Shown here piece after piece: positions 1 to 9,180 of a stretch of DNA of 64,000 nt; the first letter of the stretch is position 1; every line of letters begins with the position of its first letter. The notes under the pieces were generated by a model that saw only the letters and a program-made list of their open reading frames with translations, was not told the origin of the DNA and made no database searches. The stretch is from JADJOY01 sp046331705 [NCBI: bacterium] (GTDB lineage Bacteria > JADJOY01): NCBI GenBank assembly GCA_046331705.1, contig JAXLQJ010000009.1:1-64000 (forward strand). Direction: 5' to 3'. A program made the translations under genes and the position numbers.

Positions 1-1
1 C

Positions 2-2095
2 CTCGGCGCCGAGCCCTGGGGCGCGGCCGTCGCCGGCGTCGCGTGCGCGACGAGCGGCCTCGTCGCCGGCCACGTGGCGCTCGGCGAGATGCCGCATCTG
101 CACGCGATGGCGTGGACGCCGTGGTGTCTGTCGCTCGCCCTCGAGGGCCTGCGCGGGCGGCGGCGCGCATTCGCGTGGCTCGCCGGCGTCATCGCGCTCA
201 CGATCCTCGCGGGTCACGTCCAGTACGCGTACCAGGCGCTGGTGGGGCTCGCGATCTTCGTGCTGACGGCGTGCGCGCTGGATCCGGACGCGCGCCGCGG
301 CTGGACCAGCGGGCTGCCGCGGGCGGCGCTCGCCACGGCGCTCGGCGTCGCGCTCGCGGGGATCACGCTGCTTCCCGCGCTCGCATACGTGAGCCACTCG
401 AATCGCGGCGGCGGCCTCGACTGGAACACCTCCACGATGGGCGCGATCCACCCGCTCGAGCTGATCCGTGCCTTCGTCCCCGGCTTCTTCGGCACCGCCA
501 ACGACAGCGTCTATTGGGGCGGCTTCATCCGCGAGATGTCGACGCCCTACGTCGGCCTCGTGCCGCTGGTCGCGCTGCCGTGGGCCGTCACGGGCCGTCT
601 GCGACGCAGCGCGCTCCTGCTCGCGCCGATGGGCCTCTTCGGGTTGCTCGTGGCTTTCAGCGCCTACACGCCGGTGCACCGCTGGATGTACGCCGTGCTG
701 CCCGGATTCGCATTCTTTCGAATGCCGGTGCGCTGGCTGCACCTCGGCGTGCTGGCGCTCGCGGTGAGCGGTGGTCTGGGCCTGTCGTCGGCGCTCGGTC
801 CGCGCGTGTGGCATGCGCCCGACTGGCGCCAGGCGCTGCGTGCGGTGATGGTGCCGGCAGCGCTCGCGATCTTCCTCGTGGCGTTGTTCGTGCATCGGCA
901 GCCCACGTGGTCCAAACGCTTCTGGCAGCTCGAGCACGGCCTGCGGGCGCGCGTGGATTCGTTTCTGGGACCGGAGCCCGAGCGTCGCGATCCCGACTGG
1001 GACTACCACCGCTTGATCCGCGTGCGGGACGCGGAGAACGGGACGAAGCTCGCGCTGGGACTGGCGAGCGCCGCCGCCGTGTTGCTGCTGCTCGCCCGGG
1101 ATCGATCGCTCGCGTCGCAGGTGGCCGCATGGGCATTGCTCGTTCTGGCTTCCGTCGATCTCTGGCTGAGCGGACACGAATCCGTCGGCACGGTGCCTCG
1201 GGCACGCCTCGAAACACCGGCGCCGATCCGCGAGCTCCTCGCGTCCCAGCCCCTCGGCCGTACCGTGACCCTCGTGCCCGGTACCGCGGTCTCGCGCCCC
1301 GGGTTCTTCGACGAGAGCTATCCGGGGTTCAATCGCTTCTCGCAGTCGTACCAGCACCGCGCCATGGCGGAAGGCTGGCGGAACGTGGCAGGCGTGTTCT
1401 TCGTGGTGCCTGCTGGATACCGAGCGCTGGCTGGCGTGAGCTCGAGCTTCGAGCACGAGACCGTGCGCGATCGGCCCATTCTCGATCTGCTGGGCGTGCG
1501 CTGGGCGCTGGTGCCCCGGGATGACCCGCCGCCCGAGGCGGAGGCGCTCGGGGAGTGGCTCGACCGCGGCACGTTCGACGATCTTCGTCTGCTCGAGAAC
1601 CCCTCGCCCAGCCCGCGCGTCTTCATTCCCGAGCGCGTCGAGATCGCGGGCGATGCCGCAGCCGCGCGCGAGCGGCTGCTCGCGCCCCAGGTGGCGCGCT
1701 CGACCGCCGTGCTCGTCCGCGACGATCTCGACCCGCGCGCGACGAGCACGCTCGCCCTCGCATCGCGCGGCGTCGCCGGTGGCCGCGCGACGCTGCGCGA
1801 GGAGCGCGACGAGCGGCTCGTCATCGACGTCGACGTGGCGCGAGACGCCTTACTGGTCGTCGCCGACAGCTTCGACACCGGCTGGAGCGCGGCCATCGAC
1901 GGTCGCGACGCGCCGGTGCTCCGCGCCGACCTGGCGCTTCGCGCCGTACCGATCCCCGCGGGCACGCACACGGTCGTGCTGCGCTACCGGCCCCGCTCCT
2001 GGATCGCCGGCATCGCCGTGACGCTCGTCGCGTTCGGTATCTGGATCACGTGGCTGCGACGGGTGCGCGAGCCGCGCTCGAGCGAGTCGCGATGA
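2..2095 (+). CDS. YfhO-like polytopic membrane protein (5' end outside window)
   Basis: The frame is open from the second base of the window to a TGA at 2093-2095, so the N-terminus lies upstream; 697 codons are visible. Many hydrophobic segments fill the first two thirds. The C-terminal quarter is soluble and ends in a small beta domain (DGRDAPVLRADLALRAVPIP region, then LRYRPRSW) followed by a last membrane helix. This layout and the segment GHVQYAYQALVGLAIF match the YfhO family, which belongs to the GT-C-like membrane proteins; some Gram-positive members glycosylate teichoic acids with lipid-linked sugars. Here a transfer of a sugar in the periplasm is inferred only. Its stop overlaps the start of the next gene (ATGA), so the two are probably co-translated. 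Paralogues lie at 9181-11706 and 13794-16196. Confidence 0.75.
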   Translation, partial: LGAEPWGAAVAGVACATSGLVAGHVALGEMPHLHAMAWTPWCLSLALEGLRGRRRAFAWLAGVIALTILAGHVQYAYQALVGLAIFVLTACALDPDARRGWTSGLPRAALATALGVALAGITLLPALAYVSHSNRGGGLDWNTSTMGAIHPLELIRAFVPGFFGTANDSVYWGGFIREMSTPYVGLVPLVALPWAVTGRLRRSALLLAPMGLFGLLVAFSAYTPVHRWMYAVLPGFAFFRMPVRWLHLGVLALAVSGGLGLSSALGPRVWHAPDWRQALRAVMVPAALAIFLVALFVHRQPTWSKRFWQLEHGLRARVDSFLGPEPERRDPDWDYHRLIRVRDAENGTKLALGLASAAAVLLLLARDRSLASQVAAWALLVLASVDLWLSGHESVGTVPRARLETPAPIRELLASQPLGRTVTLVPGTAVSRPGFFDESYPGFNRFSQSYQHRAMAEGWRNVAGVFFVVPAGYRALAGVSSSFEHETVRDRPILDLLGVRWALVPRDDPPPEAEALGEWLDRGTFDDLRLLENPSPSPRVFIPERVEIAGDAAAARERLLAPQVARSTAVLVRDDLDPRATSTLALASRGVAGGRATLREERDERLVIDVDVARDALLVVADSFDTGWSAAIDGRDAPVLRADLALRAVPIPAGTHTVVLRYRPRSWIAGIAVTLVAFGIWITWLRRVREPRSSESR

Positions 2096-3090
2096 CCGCC
2101 ACGGGCGCGCGCGCTCGATCCGGCGGGCGTGCTCCGGGGCCGATTCGGCGCCTGCGCTGGACCGCGCTTTCCCTCGCCCTCGCGCTCGCGCTCCTGGAAG
2201 CGCTCGGCCGACTGTTGCCCGCGCCCCCGATTCGCTCGGCCTGGAGCATTCCGATCCTGCTCACCCAGCGCGCCTACGTCGAGCGCGACCCGGTGCTCTT
2301 CTGGAAGCTTCCTCACAAGGCCGAGCCGCGCTTCGAGTCCGCGGCGCGCCATCGCGTGCTCTGCCTCGCCGACTCCGTCACCGTGATGGACGACGGCCAC
2401 GGCTACCCGGAGATGCTGGAACCGCTGCTCGCCACGCGCCTCGACGGCGGCGTCTCGGTGTGGAACGCGGGCGTGCCTGGCTACACCACCGAGCAGGCGC
2501 TGCGTTATCTCGCGGCCTACGGCGCCGCGGCAGCGCCCACCATCGTCACGGTGCAGCTCGCCTGGAACGATCACTCCCCGGCCATGGGCGGCAAGCCCGA
2601 CCACGAGGTGCGATTGCCACCGCGCTGGGTGCTCCGCGCGCAGGCCGTGCTCGACGATTCCGGCCTCTACCAGATGCTGCGACGCGCAGTCGGCAAGGGT
2701 CGTTACGTGCCCGGACCGGGGCTGCGCGTTCCACTCGATCGCTACCGCGCGAATCTCGAGGCGCTGGTCGCGCGCTCGCGGATGCGTGGTGCCCGGGTCG
2801 TGCTGCTCACGTCGCCGTACCTGAGCGAGCACGAGCCCTACACGCCGATCCACCACGCCTACAACGCGGCGCTCCTCGAGGTCGCGAGCGCCACGGGAGC
2901 GACGGCGCTCGACGTCACCGCGCCGTTCGTCGATCACCCCGAGCTCTTCCTGCGACCCGAGAGCGATCACGTCCACTTCAACGCGGAAGGAAGTCGGCTC
3001 ATCGCGGAGCGTCTCGCCGAGACCCTCGCGCGCGTGGCGGCGGAGCCGGCGAGCGCACCGCGAGCCGACGCCCGCTCCCCGGCCTCGTGA
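2092..3090 (+). CDS. SGNH/GDSL-family hydrolase, membrane anchored
   Basis: A 332-residue protein with an N-terminal membrane segment (about residues 23-42) and an SGNH hydrolase domain outside the membrane. Block I is LADSVT (Ser95 the expected nucleophile), block II is WNAGVPGY (Gly near 127), block III is LAWND (Asn159) and block V is DHVHF (Asp292/His295), so the full catalytic set is present. Such enzymes hydrolyse or transfer esters, often acetyl groups on extracellular sugars. The ATG overlaps the stop of the YfhO-like gene by 4 nt, which suggests that both act on the same surface glycan or lipid; that link is inferred. Block I reads ADS rather than the usual GDS. Confidence 0.85.
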   Translation: MTATGARARSGGRAPGPIRRLRWTALSLALALALLEALGRLLPAPPIRSAWSIPILLTQRAYVERDPVLFWKLPHKAEPRFESAARHRVLCLADSVTVMDDGHGYPEMLEPLLATRLDGGVSVWNAGVPGYTTEQALRYLAAYGAAAAPTIVTVQLAWNDHSPAMGGKPDHEVRLPPRWVLRAQAVLDDSGLYQMLRRAVGKGRYVPGPGLRVPLDRYRANLEALVARSRMRGARVVLLTSPYLSEHEPYTPIHHAYNAALLEVASATGATALDVTAPFVDHPELFLRPESDHVHFNAEGSRLIAERLAETLARVAAEPASAPRADARSPAS

Positions 3091-3156
3091 CGAAGCCGTC
3101 GCGAGCTTCTTCGCGAAACGTCCGCGCGGACTGACGGCGACTGACGCGAGCCGCGC

Positions 3157-4533
3157 TCAGCGACCGGCGTGCGCGGCCAGCGCAAGCCACCCGACGCGCG
3201 CGACGACCGCCCCGCAGAGCACCAGCGTCGCGGCGAAGAACGCCACCCATGCCTGCCGATCCGAGGTGTCGCGATTGCCGGCAGGAGCGCTGGCACCGCC
3301 CATGGCCACGTCGAGCCGCAGCGCCGTCGACACCATGAGGTGCGCCGCGGCCATGGCACCGACCCACGAGGCGAGCATCTCGAGCGTCGGAATCGCCTGC
3401 GCCGCGAGTCGCGGACGCGCCGTCCGCCAGGCGATCGGACCACCCACACCGAACACCAGATCGTGCAGCCAGACGAGCGTGAGCCCGCTCATGGATGTCA
3501 CGAACCAACCGATCGACACGAGCAGGAAGACGTGCAGGACCCACATCGCCCGCGAGCGATCCCGCCGCTCGGCGGGCTCCGTCGCCATGGCCGTCTGCAG
3601 TCCCAGCCAGCGCCCGCCGCGAGATCGAAGGAGCCCCGCGAGCGCGCCACTGGCCAGCGCCAGCGCGCCCAGGGCTGCGACGGCGCCGTTCACGAAACGA
3701 CCGTGGTCGAATTGGAGGCGTTCGTAGAGCATCCAATCCCGGCCGCGCCCGTAGAGCAGCGGCAACGCGCTCGGCCCCAGCAACGTCGCCGCGAGGTCCG
3801 CCAGGACCACCGCGAGGAGCGTCGCCCGTGCGCTCGTCGGGGAGCGTCGCTCGGCCCAGTCGATCGCCAGCGCGGTCACGAGCACGAGCTCGCAGACGTG
3901 CACGAATCGCGTCGGCACGTCGAAGTGAACCTCGCCACCCATGCTCGGGATCGTGAGCAGCGGAGCGAGCCAGCACGCGACGAGCGCCGCGCGCGACCAG
4001 CGCTGAGCGGGAGCTGCTGCAGGCGAACCGACGACCGCTCCCTCGCCGCCAGCACCGATGTGCGCGCTCACCAGCGCCAGGCCTAACGCCAGCGACGCCA
4101 GCGCGGCGGGGCTCGCGAGCTCGCGTGCCGCGGGCCACGCGAAGAAGACCCCGGCTCCGAAGCGAGTCGCGTACACCTCGGTCAGGAGCACGTCGCGCAG
4201 CCCCGAGAGCACACTCGCTGCAGCGAACAACGCGGCCACGCGCGCGAGACCCGCCCGCTCGGCGGCGATCGACGCGGGCCGGGAATCGCCCACCCCGAGC
4301 GCCACCGCGCCCTCCAGGAACGCGAAGCCGAGCAGCGGCACCTGAAGCGTGAACGCCCACGAGAGCCACAGGCTGCCCACCGACTTCCCGGCGTGCATGC
4401 CCGCGTAGTAGAGCGCGTTGAAGAAGTGCAGGAACGGCGCGTAGCCGACGACCAGGATCCCGAGGACCAGCAGCAGCCGCGCCAGCGAGCGCCGCGCCCG
4501 TTCGGCCGTGGTCGCTGCGCGTGCTTCGCTCAC
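3157..4533 (-). CDS. Polytopic membrane protein, partner of downstream-type beta-propeller
   Basis: A 458-residue protein made almost entirely of hydrophobic helices (about ten), with no domain I can name. GTG at 4533 is chosen because it overlaps the stop of the upstream gene as GTGA; the frame stays open further upstream but that part lies inside the neighbour. Its partner at 4530-5678 is a beta-propeller. In the paralogous genes at 6317-8158 and 36888-38519 a similar membrane part and a propeller are joined in one chain, so these two products probably form a complex. Function unknown. Confidence 0.7.
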   Translation of the reverse strand: MSEARAATTAERARRSLARLLLVLGILVVGYAPFLHFFNALYYAGMHAGKSVGSLWLSWAFTLQVPLLGFAFLEGAVALGVGDSRPASIAAERAGLARVAALFAAASVLSGLRDVLLTEVYATRFGAGVFFAWPAARELASPAALASLALGLALVSAHIGAGGEGAVVGSPAAAPAQRWSRAALVACWLAPLLTIPSMGGEVHFDVPTRFVHVCELVLVTALAIDWAERRSPTSARATLLAVVLADLAATLLGPSALPLLYGRGRDWMLYERLQFDHGRFVNGAVAALGALALASGALAGLLRSRGGRWLGLQTAMATEPAERRDRSRAMWVLHVFLLVSIGWFVTSMSGLTLVWLHDLVFGVGGPIAWRTARPRLAAQAIPTLEMLASWVGAMAAAHLMVSTALRLDVAMGGASAPAGNRDTSDRQAWVAFFAATLVLCGAVVARVGWLALAAHAGR

Positions 4534-5678
4534 GGCGCCGGGCTCCCGCGCTCCGCTCGGGCGAGCGGCGCTCCCGCGCCCTCGAGCTCCACGCGATGCA
4601 GCTGCCCATCGCCCAGGCTCGCGATCCAGAGCGCACGGCGGGACTCGTCGACGACGGCCGCGCTGGGTTTCCGCACGTCGACGTGGCGTACGATCTCGCC
4701 AGAGTCGACCGCGAGCGCGTCCGCGCGATCGCCGGCCCGCGACACCGCCCACACCTCGGCGCGGGACGCGTCGAGCGCGAGGACGGAAACGGGCTCGGGT
4801 ACGGAAAGCCGCCGGCGCACGGCGAGCGTGCTCGCGGCGATCTCCAGGATCTGCGGGCGCGCGCCGTCCGCGATCCAGTAGCGTTCACCGTCCGCGAGCG
4901 CCACGATCGCGAGCGGTAGCGATCCCACCTTCACCTCCCGCAGCGTCGTGAGCCCGGGCCACGCGATCTCGACCAGCGAGGCCGCGGACGGGCGCACCAG
5001 CAGCAGCGGTCCCGACGCTCCCCGCATCGTCAGCGGCAGGGCGTTGTGGTCGTGATAGGGACCGGCCAGGTCGACGCCCGGCGCGCGCGTCTCGAGCTCG
5101 TGGCCGTTCCATGCGAGCGCCGTGAGCCACGCGAAGTCCTTGTGGAAGCCGACGCCGGATCCGATGTGTCCGGCGATGGTCACGAGCGCGCCGCTGGTCG
5201 GCTCGCGGACGAGCGTCTCGACCTGTCCCTCGAAACCGCCCTCGGGAACGGTGAACGGCGAGTGACGCGCCTCGCAGCGCTGCCAGCGCCGGGAAGCGGA
5301 ATCACCCGACTCGGGACAGAAACAATCGGGAGGGGTGGGGTCCGGGGCGTCGTGGACCGCGCACACGTGGTCGCGGCTGTAGCAGACGAAGAAGAGCATC
5401 CGCTCCCGTGGCGACCAGGCGAGCGCCGCGGGCCGATGTCCCCGCACCAGCGTGACGCCCTGGATCGCGCCCGGTCGATCGGTGGCCACCACCGTCTGGG
5501 CATTCCACGATCCGACGAAGACCCGGCCGGTGAAGTCGTCGAGCGCGAGCGTGGTCGGGCCGCCCGCTGCACCGAGCCGCTCGGCGTCGATCCAGCCCAG
5601 CCCGGCGATCGCTCGGCTCAACGCGAACACGCTCACGAGCACGAGCAGCCACGCCCCCCCGCGCTCGCGCCGCTGCAT
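4530..5678 (-). CDS. Secreted or anchored beta-propeller protein
   Basis: A 382-residue protein with one N-terminal hydrophobic segment (about residues 10-28, a signal anchor or signal peptide). The rest consists of repeated short beta blades of YVTN/NHL type, such as TTLALDDFTGRVFVGSW and AVVDESRRALWIASL, each of roughly 40 residues. Several Cys lie close together (CYSRDHVCAV, then CFCPE and a later Cys), suggesting disulfides outside the cytoplasm. The start ATG follows a 162-bp divergent intergenic gap. It overlaps the polytopic membrane gene downstream by 4 nt. No catalytic motif is visible; a binding or scaffold role is inferred. Confidence 0.75.
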   Translation of the reverse strand: MQRRERGGAWLLVLVSVFALSRAIAGLGWIDAERLGAAGGPTTLALDDFTGRVFVGSWNAQTVVATDRPGAIQGVTLVRGHRPAALAWSPRERMLFFVCYSRDHVCAVHDAPDPTPPDCFCPESGDSASRRWQRCEARHSPFTVPEGGFEGQVETLVREPTSGALVTIAGHIGSGVGFHKDFAWLTALAWNGHELETRAPGVDLAGPYHDHNALPLTMRGASGPLLLVRPSAASLVEIAWPGLTTLREVKVGSLPLAIVALADGERYWIADGARPQILEIAASTLAVRRRLSVPEPVSVLALDASRAEVWAVSRAGDRADALAVDSGEIVRHVDVRKPSAAVVDESRRALWIASLGDGQLHRVELEGAGAPLARAERGSPAP

Positions 5679-5840
5679 CGTGGTGGTCCCCGCTTCCGAG
5701 GTGATGCTAGATACCGGGCGTTCCAGCCGCCGAGCCGCGGCCGACGGCGCGGCGAGCGGCAGCGGGGCTCCGCGACCCGCTGCCGCGCGCGGCGTCCCCC
5801 GACTCCCATCCGCGAATCACCCACGCACGAGGCATCGAAG

Positions 5841-6242
5841 GTGTCGATCTTATCCCTGCTCGCCGACGGAATGCTGATCGTCGTGCTGGTGCTGGTGCTT
5901 CGCGAGGGTGCGTTCGCGCGCTTGCGGGCCCGCCTGCGCCGCGCGCCGCAGCGCCGTGACGCGCCCTCCCGAGTCGAGATCCGCCTCGGCGCCACCGGCG
6001 CCGTCACGATCGAGCACGTCGCGACGCGCGAATCCTGGACCGTGAACCTCGCCGCGCTCGCCGACGGCACGCGCGAGATCGCCGCCGCCTCCGGCGACGC
6101 CCTGGTGTTGCTCGGCCCTGCGCGTCCGCCGGTCGAGGTGTCGACGCACGGCGCCACCTCGGTGCTGCTGGTCTTCCGACCGGACGACGACGGCCCCGCC
6201 GACCCCAGCCCCGCTCCGCGCTGGGTCGTTCGCGCGAGCTGA
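5841..6242 (+). CDS. Small single-pass membrane protein, unknown function
   Basis: A 133-residue protein with an N-terminal membrane helix (LLADGMLIVVLVLVLREG), a short Arg-rich cytoplasmic-type stretch and a soluble beta-rich remainder. GTG at 5841 is preferred because GAGG lies 8 nt upstream (5829-5832); an in-frame ATG at 5871 would remove part of the helix. It sits between the divergent propeller gene and the large membrane/propeller gene at 6317, with 74 nt to the latter, so the two may share a transcript. No family recognised. Confidence 0.6.
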   Translation: MSILSLLADGMLIVVLVLVLREGAFARLRARLRRAPQRRDAPSRVEIRLGATGAVTIEHVATRESWTVNLAALADGTREIAAASGDALVLLGPARPPVEVSTHGATSVLLVFRPDDDGPADPSPAPRWVVRAS

Positions 6243-6316
6243 GCGGGCTCGGGCGAGGTGCGCTCCATCGCCACCGAGCTGCATCGCAGGCTCGCGCCTG
6301 GGCGTTCGAGGCGCCG

Positions 6317-8158
6317 TTGAGCGATCCACCGAGTGATCCGACCGCCGTGACGTCCTCCACGCCGACACCGAGCTCCTGGCGCGCGCGTGCGCTCACCGCA
6401 TGCCGCGCCACGGCGCTGGTCGCCATCTCCGGACTCGTGATCGAGGTCTTCATCGAGCCCGATCCACGGGGCGGTGGGCTGCTGACCCTCTTTCGCGCGA
6501 TGGCCTTGCCCTTCGCGATCGTCGTCCGCGTCCTCGGCGAGCGCGATCGCGTGTCGCTGACGCTCACGGTCCTCGCCGTCACGGCGCTCGCGGCGGCGCG
6601 GCTGCTGGCTCGTGAGCGCGTGCTGCCCGCATCGATGCGCCGCGGCTTCGTGCCGCTGATTCGCGAGCTCTACTGCTGGCTTCACGCGCTCGCGCTGATG
6701 CCGGTGGTGTTGTTGCTCACGATCTCGGGAACGAGCCGGATCGTGCCGGCGGCGCTCTTCTTCCTCTACGTCGCTCACCTCGTGGACTCGCCGGGGCTCG
6801 CGCGACTGGTGCGCGTGAGCCGCTGGCTCGCGAGCGCCGGCGCGGGCTTGCTGGCGACGTGTGTCGCGGTGGTGCTGTGGGGGATCGCGCCGAGCCTGGC
6901 GGTGCTGACGCTCGTCGCCGCTGGGCTCGCGAGCGCCGAGGCGACCCATCCCGCCGGCAGCACGCGCGGGGCGCGCCGGATGTGGGCGGTCGGCGCCGTG
7001 CTGCTCGCGTGCTGCGATCAATGGAACTTCGTGCTCGCTGGCGCCGCGGACAGCTGGCTCGCGTGGAAGCTCGGGCTCTTTCGGCATGCCACCACGCGCA
7101 CCATGCGGGCCGCGCCGTTGGTGGTGCTGCTGGCGGGCCAGGTGCTCATCGGCCGCGGCTTCGCGCTGCTGATGGGCTTTCGCCCCGCCGAGAGTCGGTG
7201 GATCGAGCGACAGCACGGTGTCGACGTGGTGTTGCCCTACCCGTTCTGGCGCGATCCGACCCTCGGTGAGCACATCACCCTGACCGCACCCGCGTGCGAC
7301 GGGACGGGCGCGCTGGTGGGCTCGATCTCGACGTCGCGCTGGGTGGGCGGAGGTCCAGACGGCATCCGGCCGCGGCTGCGCCGCATCGACGCCGAAGGTC
7401 GCACGCTCGCACGCGGCGAGGACGTGATCGAGCCGAGCTACACGTCCGTGCTCGATTGCCGCCGTGGTGTGCTGGCCGTGGGCGACGCGATGGAGCCGCG
7501 CTTGTCGATCGTCGATGCGGTGACCCTCGAGCGCATCCGACACGCCGAGCTCCCGTGTGTCGATCCGCAGATCGCCGCGGTCACCGCGCTCGAATCGCTC
7601 GACCTGTGGACGGTTTCCTGCGGCTCGACGGTGTTGCGCGAGCGCGAGACCCTCGAGCCTGCGGGCACGCTGCCGTTCGCGAGCTTCGACACGCGACCGG
7701 ACGCGGCGGGATTCACCGGACTCGACGCTGCGGGGTCGTACGCCGCGCGCATCGCCCGCCGCGACGGTCCGCTCGAGATCGAGAGCGTCTACCGCACCGC
7801 GAGCTGGAGCGCCACCACGGTGACCGCGACACCCTGGGGCGACGTGAGCGTGGCGCTCTCGCGCCTCGTCCTCCACGATCCCACCCGCCACCAGGTGCTC
7901 GCCGAGCGCGACCTGGGGGCCTGGATTCGCTACCTCCGCGGGCACCCGCGGCTCCCGCTGCTCACCGCGAGCGACTATCTGCGCGGGCGCGTCTACCTGC
8001 TGCGCCTGCCCGACCTCACCGTGCTCGGCGACTGGTTCGTCGGCGAGCGCCCTCGTCGCGCCTGGCTCGACGACGCCGGTGACGCGCTGTGGGTGGGTTC
8101 GGCGGCGGGAGTGGTCCGCGTCGACGTGCGCGGCCTCACGCGTCCGGCACGCCCCTGA
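6317..8158 (+). CDS. Fused polytopic membrane / beta-propeller protein
   Basis: A 613-residue protein. The first half (to about residue 300) is a bundle of hydrophobic helices; the second half is a beta-propeller-like domain with repeated blades (for example YTSVLDCRRGVLAVGDAMEP and VTALESLDLWTVSCGS). The TTG start is supported by GAGG at 6308-6311, five bases before it. It is a one-chain version of the neighbouring split pair (3157-4533 plus 4530-5678) and resembles 36888-38519. The propeller is expected outside the cytoplasm. I do not recognise a named family; a receptor, scaffold or envelope-assembly role would be guesswork. Confidence 0.7.
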   Translation: MSDPPSDPTAVTSSTPTPSSWRARALTACRATALVAISGLVIEVFIEPDPRGGGLLTLFRAMALPFAIVVRVLGERDRVSLTLTVLAVTALAAARLLARERVLPASMRRGFVPLIRELYCWLHALALMPVVLLLTISGTSRIVPAALFFLYVAHLVDSPGLARLVRVSRWLASAGAGLLATCVAVVLWGIAPSLAVLTLVAAGLASAEATHPAGSTRGARRMWAVGAVLLACCDQWNFVLAGAADSWLAWKLGLFRHATTRTMRAAPLVVLLAGQVLIGRGFALLMGFRPAESRWIERQHGVDVVLPYPFWRDPTLGEHITLTAPACDGTGALVGSISTSRWVGGGPDGIRPRLRRIDAEGRTLARGEDVIEPSYTSVLDCRRGVLAVGDAMEPRLSIVDAVTLERIRHAELPCVDPQIAAVTALESLDLWTVSCGSTVLRERETLEPAGTLPFASFDTRPDAAGFTGLDAAGSYAARIARRDGPLEIESVYRTASWSATTVTATPWGDVSVALSRLVLHDPTRHQVLAERDLGAWIRYLRGHPRLPLLTASDYLRGRVYLLRLPDLTVLGDWFVGERPRRAWLDDAGDALWVGSAAGVVRVDVRGLTRPARP

Positions 8159-8179
8159 GCCGGATCGGCTCAGCGGCGC

Positions 8180-9121
8180 TCAACGACCCGGCCACGCGCG
8201 GCGCTCGAAGAGCCGAAGCCAGCGGCTCGCGCCCTCGTCGCTCACGACCCCGGCGCCGCGCAGTCGATCGAAGATGCGCAACGCCGCGTTCTCGGCGTGA
8301 ATGGCGAGGCCCCGGACGCCGTCCCCGGGCCGCGGCCGATACACCGTGGACCGCGCCGGCTCGGGACTCGGTTCCTCGGTGAAGTAGTAGAGCGCGAGCG
8401 AGTTACGGGTGCGCCCGGGAGGGCAGTCGAGCGGCTCGGGATGACCGTGGCAGGAATCGCGACCGGTGCGGAAGATCACGCAGGTGTTGAGCCGCGGCGT
8501 CACGCGCACGACGCACCGGCTCATGTCGCCCTCCCAGAGCTCCAGGGCGCCGCCGTACGCCTCGTCCCACGCATCGTTCAAGAACAGCACCAAGTTCACG
8601 CGGCGACGCCACTGCCGGCGGCGCGGATGCGTGCCGAAATCGCTGTGGATGTTGAGGAAGCCGCCGCGCGGGGTCTGGTGCAAGCCACCGCCGCACAGAT
8701 CGGGATCGGCGCAGAGCCCCGCGATGCCGGTGACGCGGCTCAAACGCGCGAGGAACTCCGCCCCCGAGAGCTCTTCGACGAGAGCGCGCAGCTCGGGCGG
8801 AAACGTTTCGACGCGCGAGTTTCCGTACTTGCGCTCGTTCCAGTGGACGAAGCGAATCCAGCTCGCGTCGGCCTTCGGGAACACCGCCGCGGCGCGCGCC
8901 GCGCGCTCCGGATCCACGAAAGCCGGCAGGACGAGGTGCGGAAACGGCGACGCGCTCGCGAACGCGCGGGCCAGGCGGTCGAGGTCGCGGGGCGGCAGTG
9001 CCAAGCGTGCCGCGTCGGCCGCGCCTGCGTTCGCGCGCCGTTCGGCGCCCGCTTCGAGACCGAGATCGATGGCCGCCCCCGCCCGCGTCGTCGCTCGTCC
9101 GCCCCTGCTTGCGCCACCCAC
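8180..9121 (-). CDS. 2-oxoglutarate/Fe(II)-dependent oxygenase
   Basis: The C-terminal 270 residues match prolyl-hydroxylase-type 2OG-Fe(II) oxygenases. The metal ligands are visible as the H-x-D pair in LNIHSDFG and the distal His in SCHGHPEPL; the 2-oxoglutarate-binding Arg is in RNSLALYYFT. Such enzymes hydroxylate proteins or small molecules. The start is uncertain: GTG 9121 (313 residues) is used here, but TTG 9004 (274 residues) would fit the domain start LDRLARAFASASPFPHLVLP better and drops a low-complexity leader. It lies 59 bp after a large YfhO-like gene on the same strand, so a role in modifying the same glycan or lipid is possible. Confidence 0.8.
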   Translation of the reverse strand: MGGASRGGRATTRAGAAIDLGLEAGAERRANAGAADAARLALPPRDLDRLARAFASASPFPHLVLPAFVDPERAARAAAVFPKADASWIRFVHWNERKYGNSRVETFPPELRALVEELSGAEFLARLSRVTGIAGLCADPDLCGGGLHQTPRGGFLNIHSDFGTHPRRRQWRRRVNLVLFLNDAWDEAYGGALELWEGDMSRCVVRVTPRLNTCVIFRTGRDSCHGHPEPLDCPPGRTRNSLALYYFTEEPSPEPARSTVYRPRPGDGVRGLAIHAENAALRIFDRLRGAGVVSDEGASRWLRLFERRAWPGR

Positions 9122-9180
9122 CCGCGAGCCGGGGGATTGCTCTCGGTGACGGTGGTGCGTTGGCGCGAACGAACGCGAGG

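Noticed and set aside
5046-5840. Long upstream extension of the small membrane protein frame, antisense to the propeller gene
   Set aside because: The extension lacks protein-like composition and overlaps a well-supported gene; the SD at 5829 places the start at 5841.
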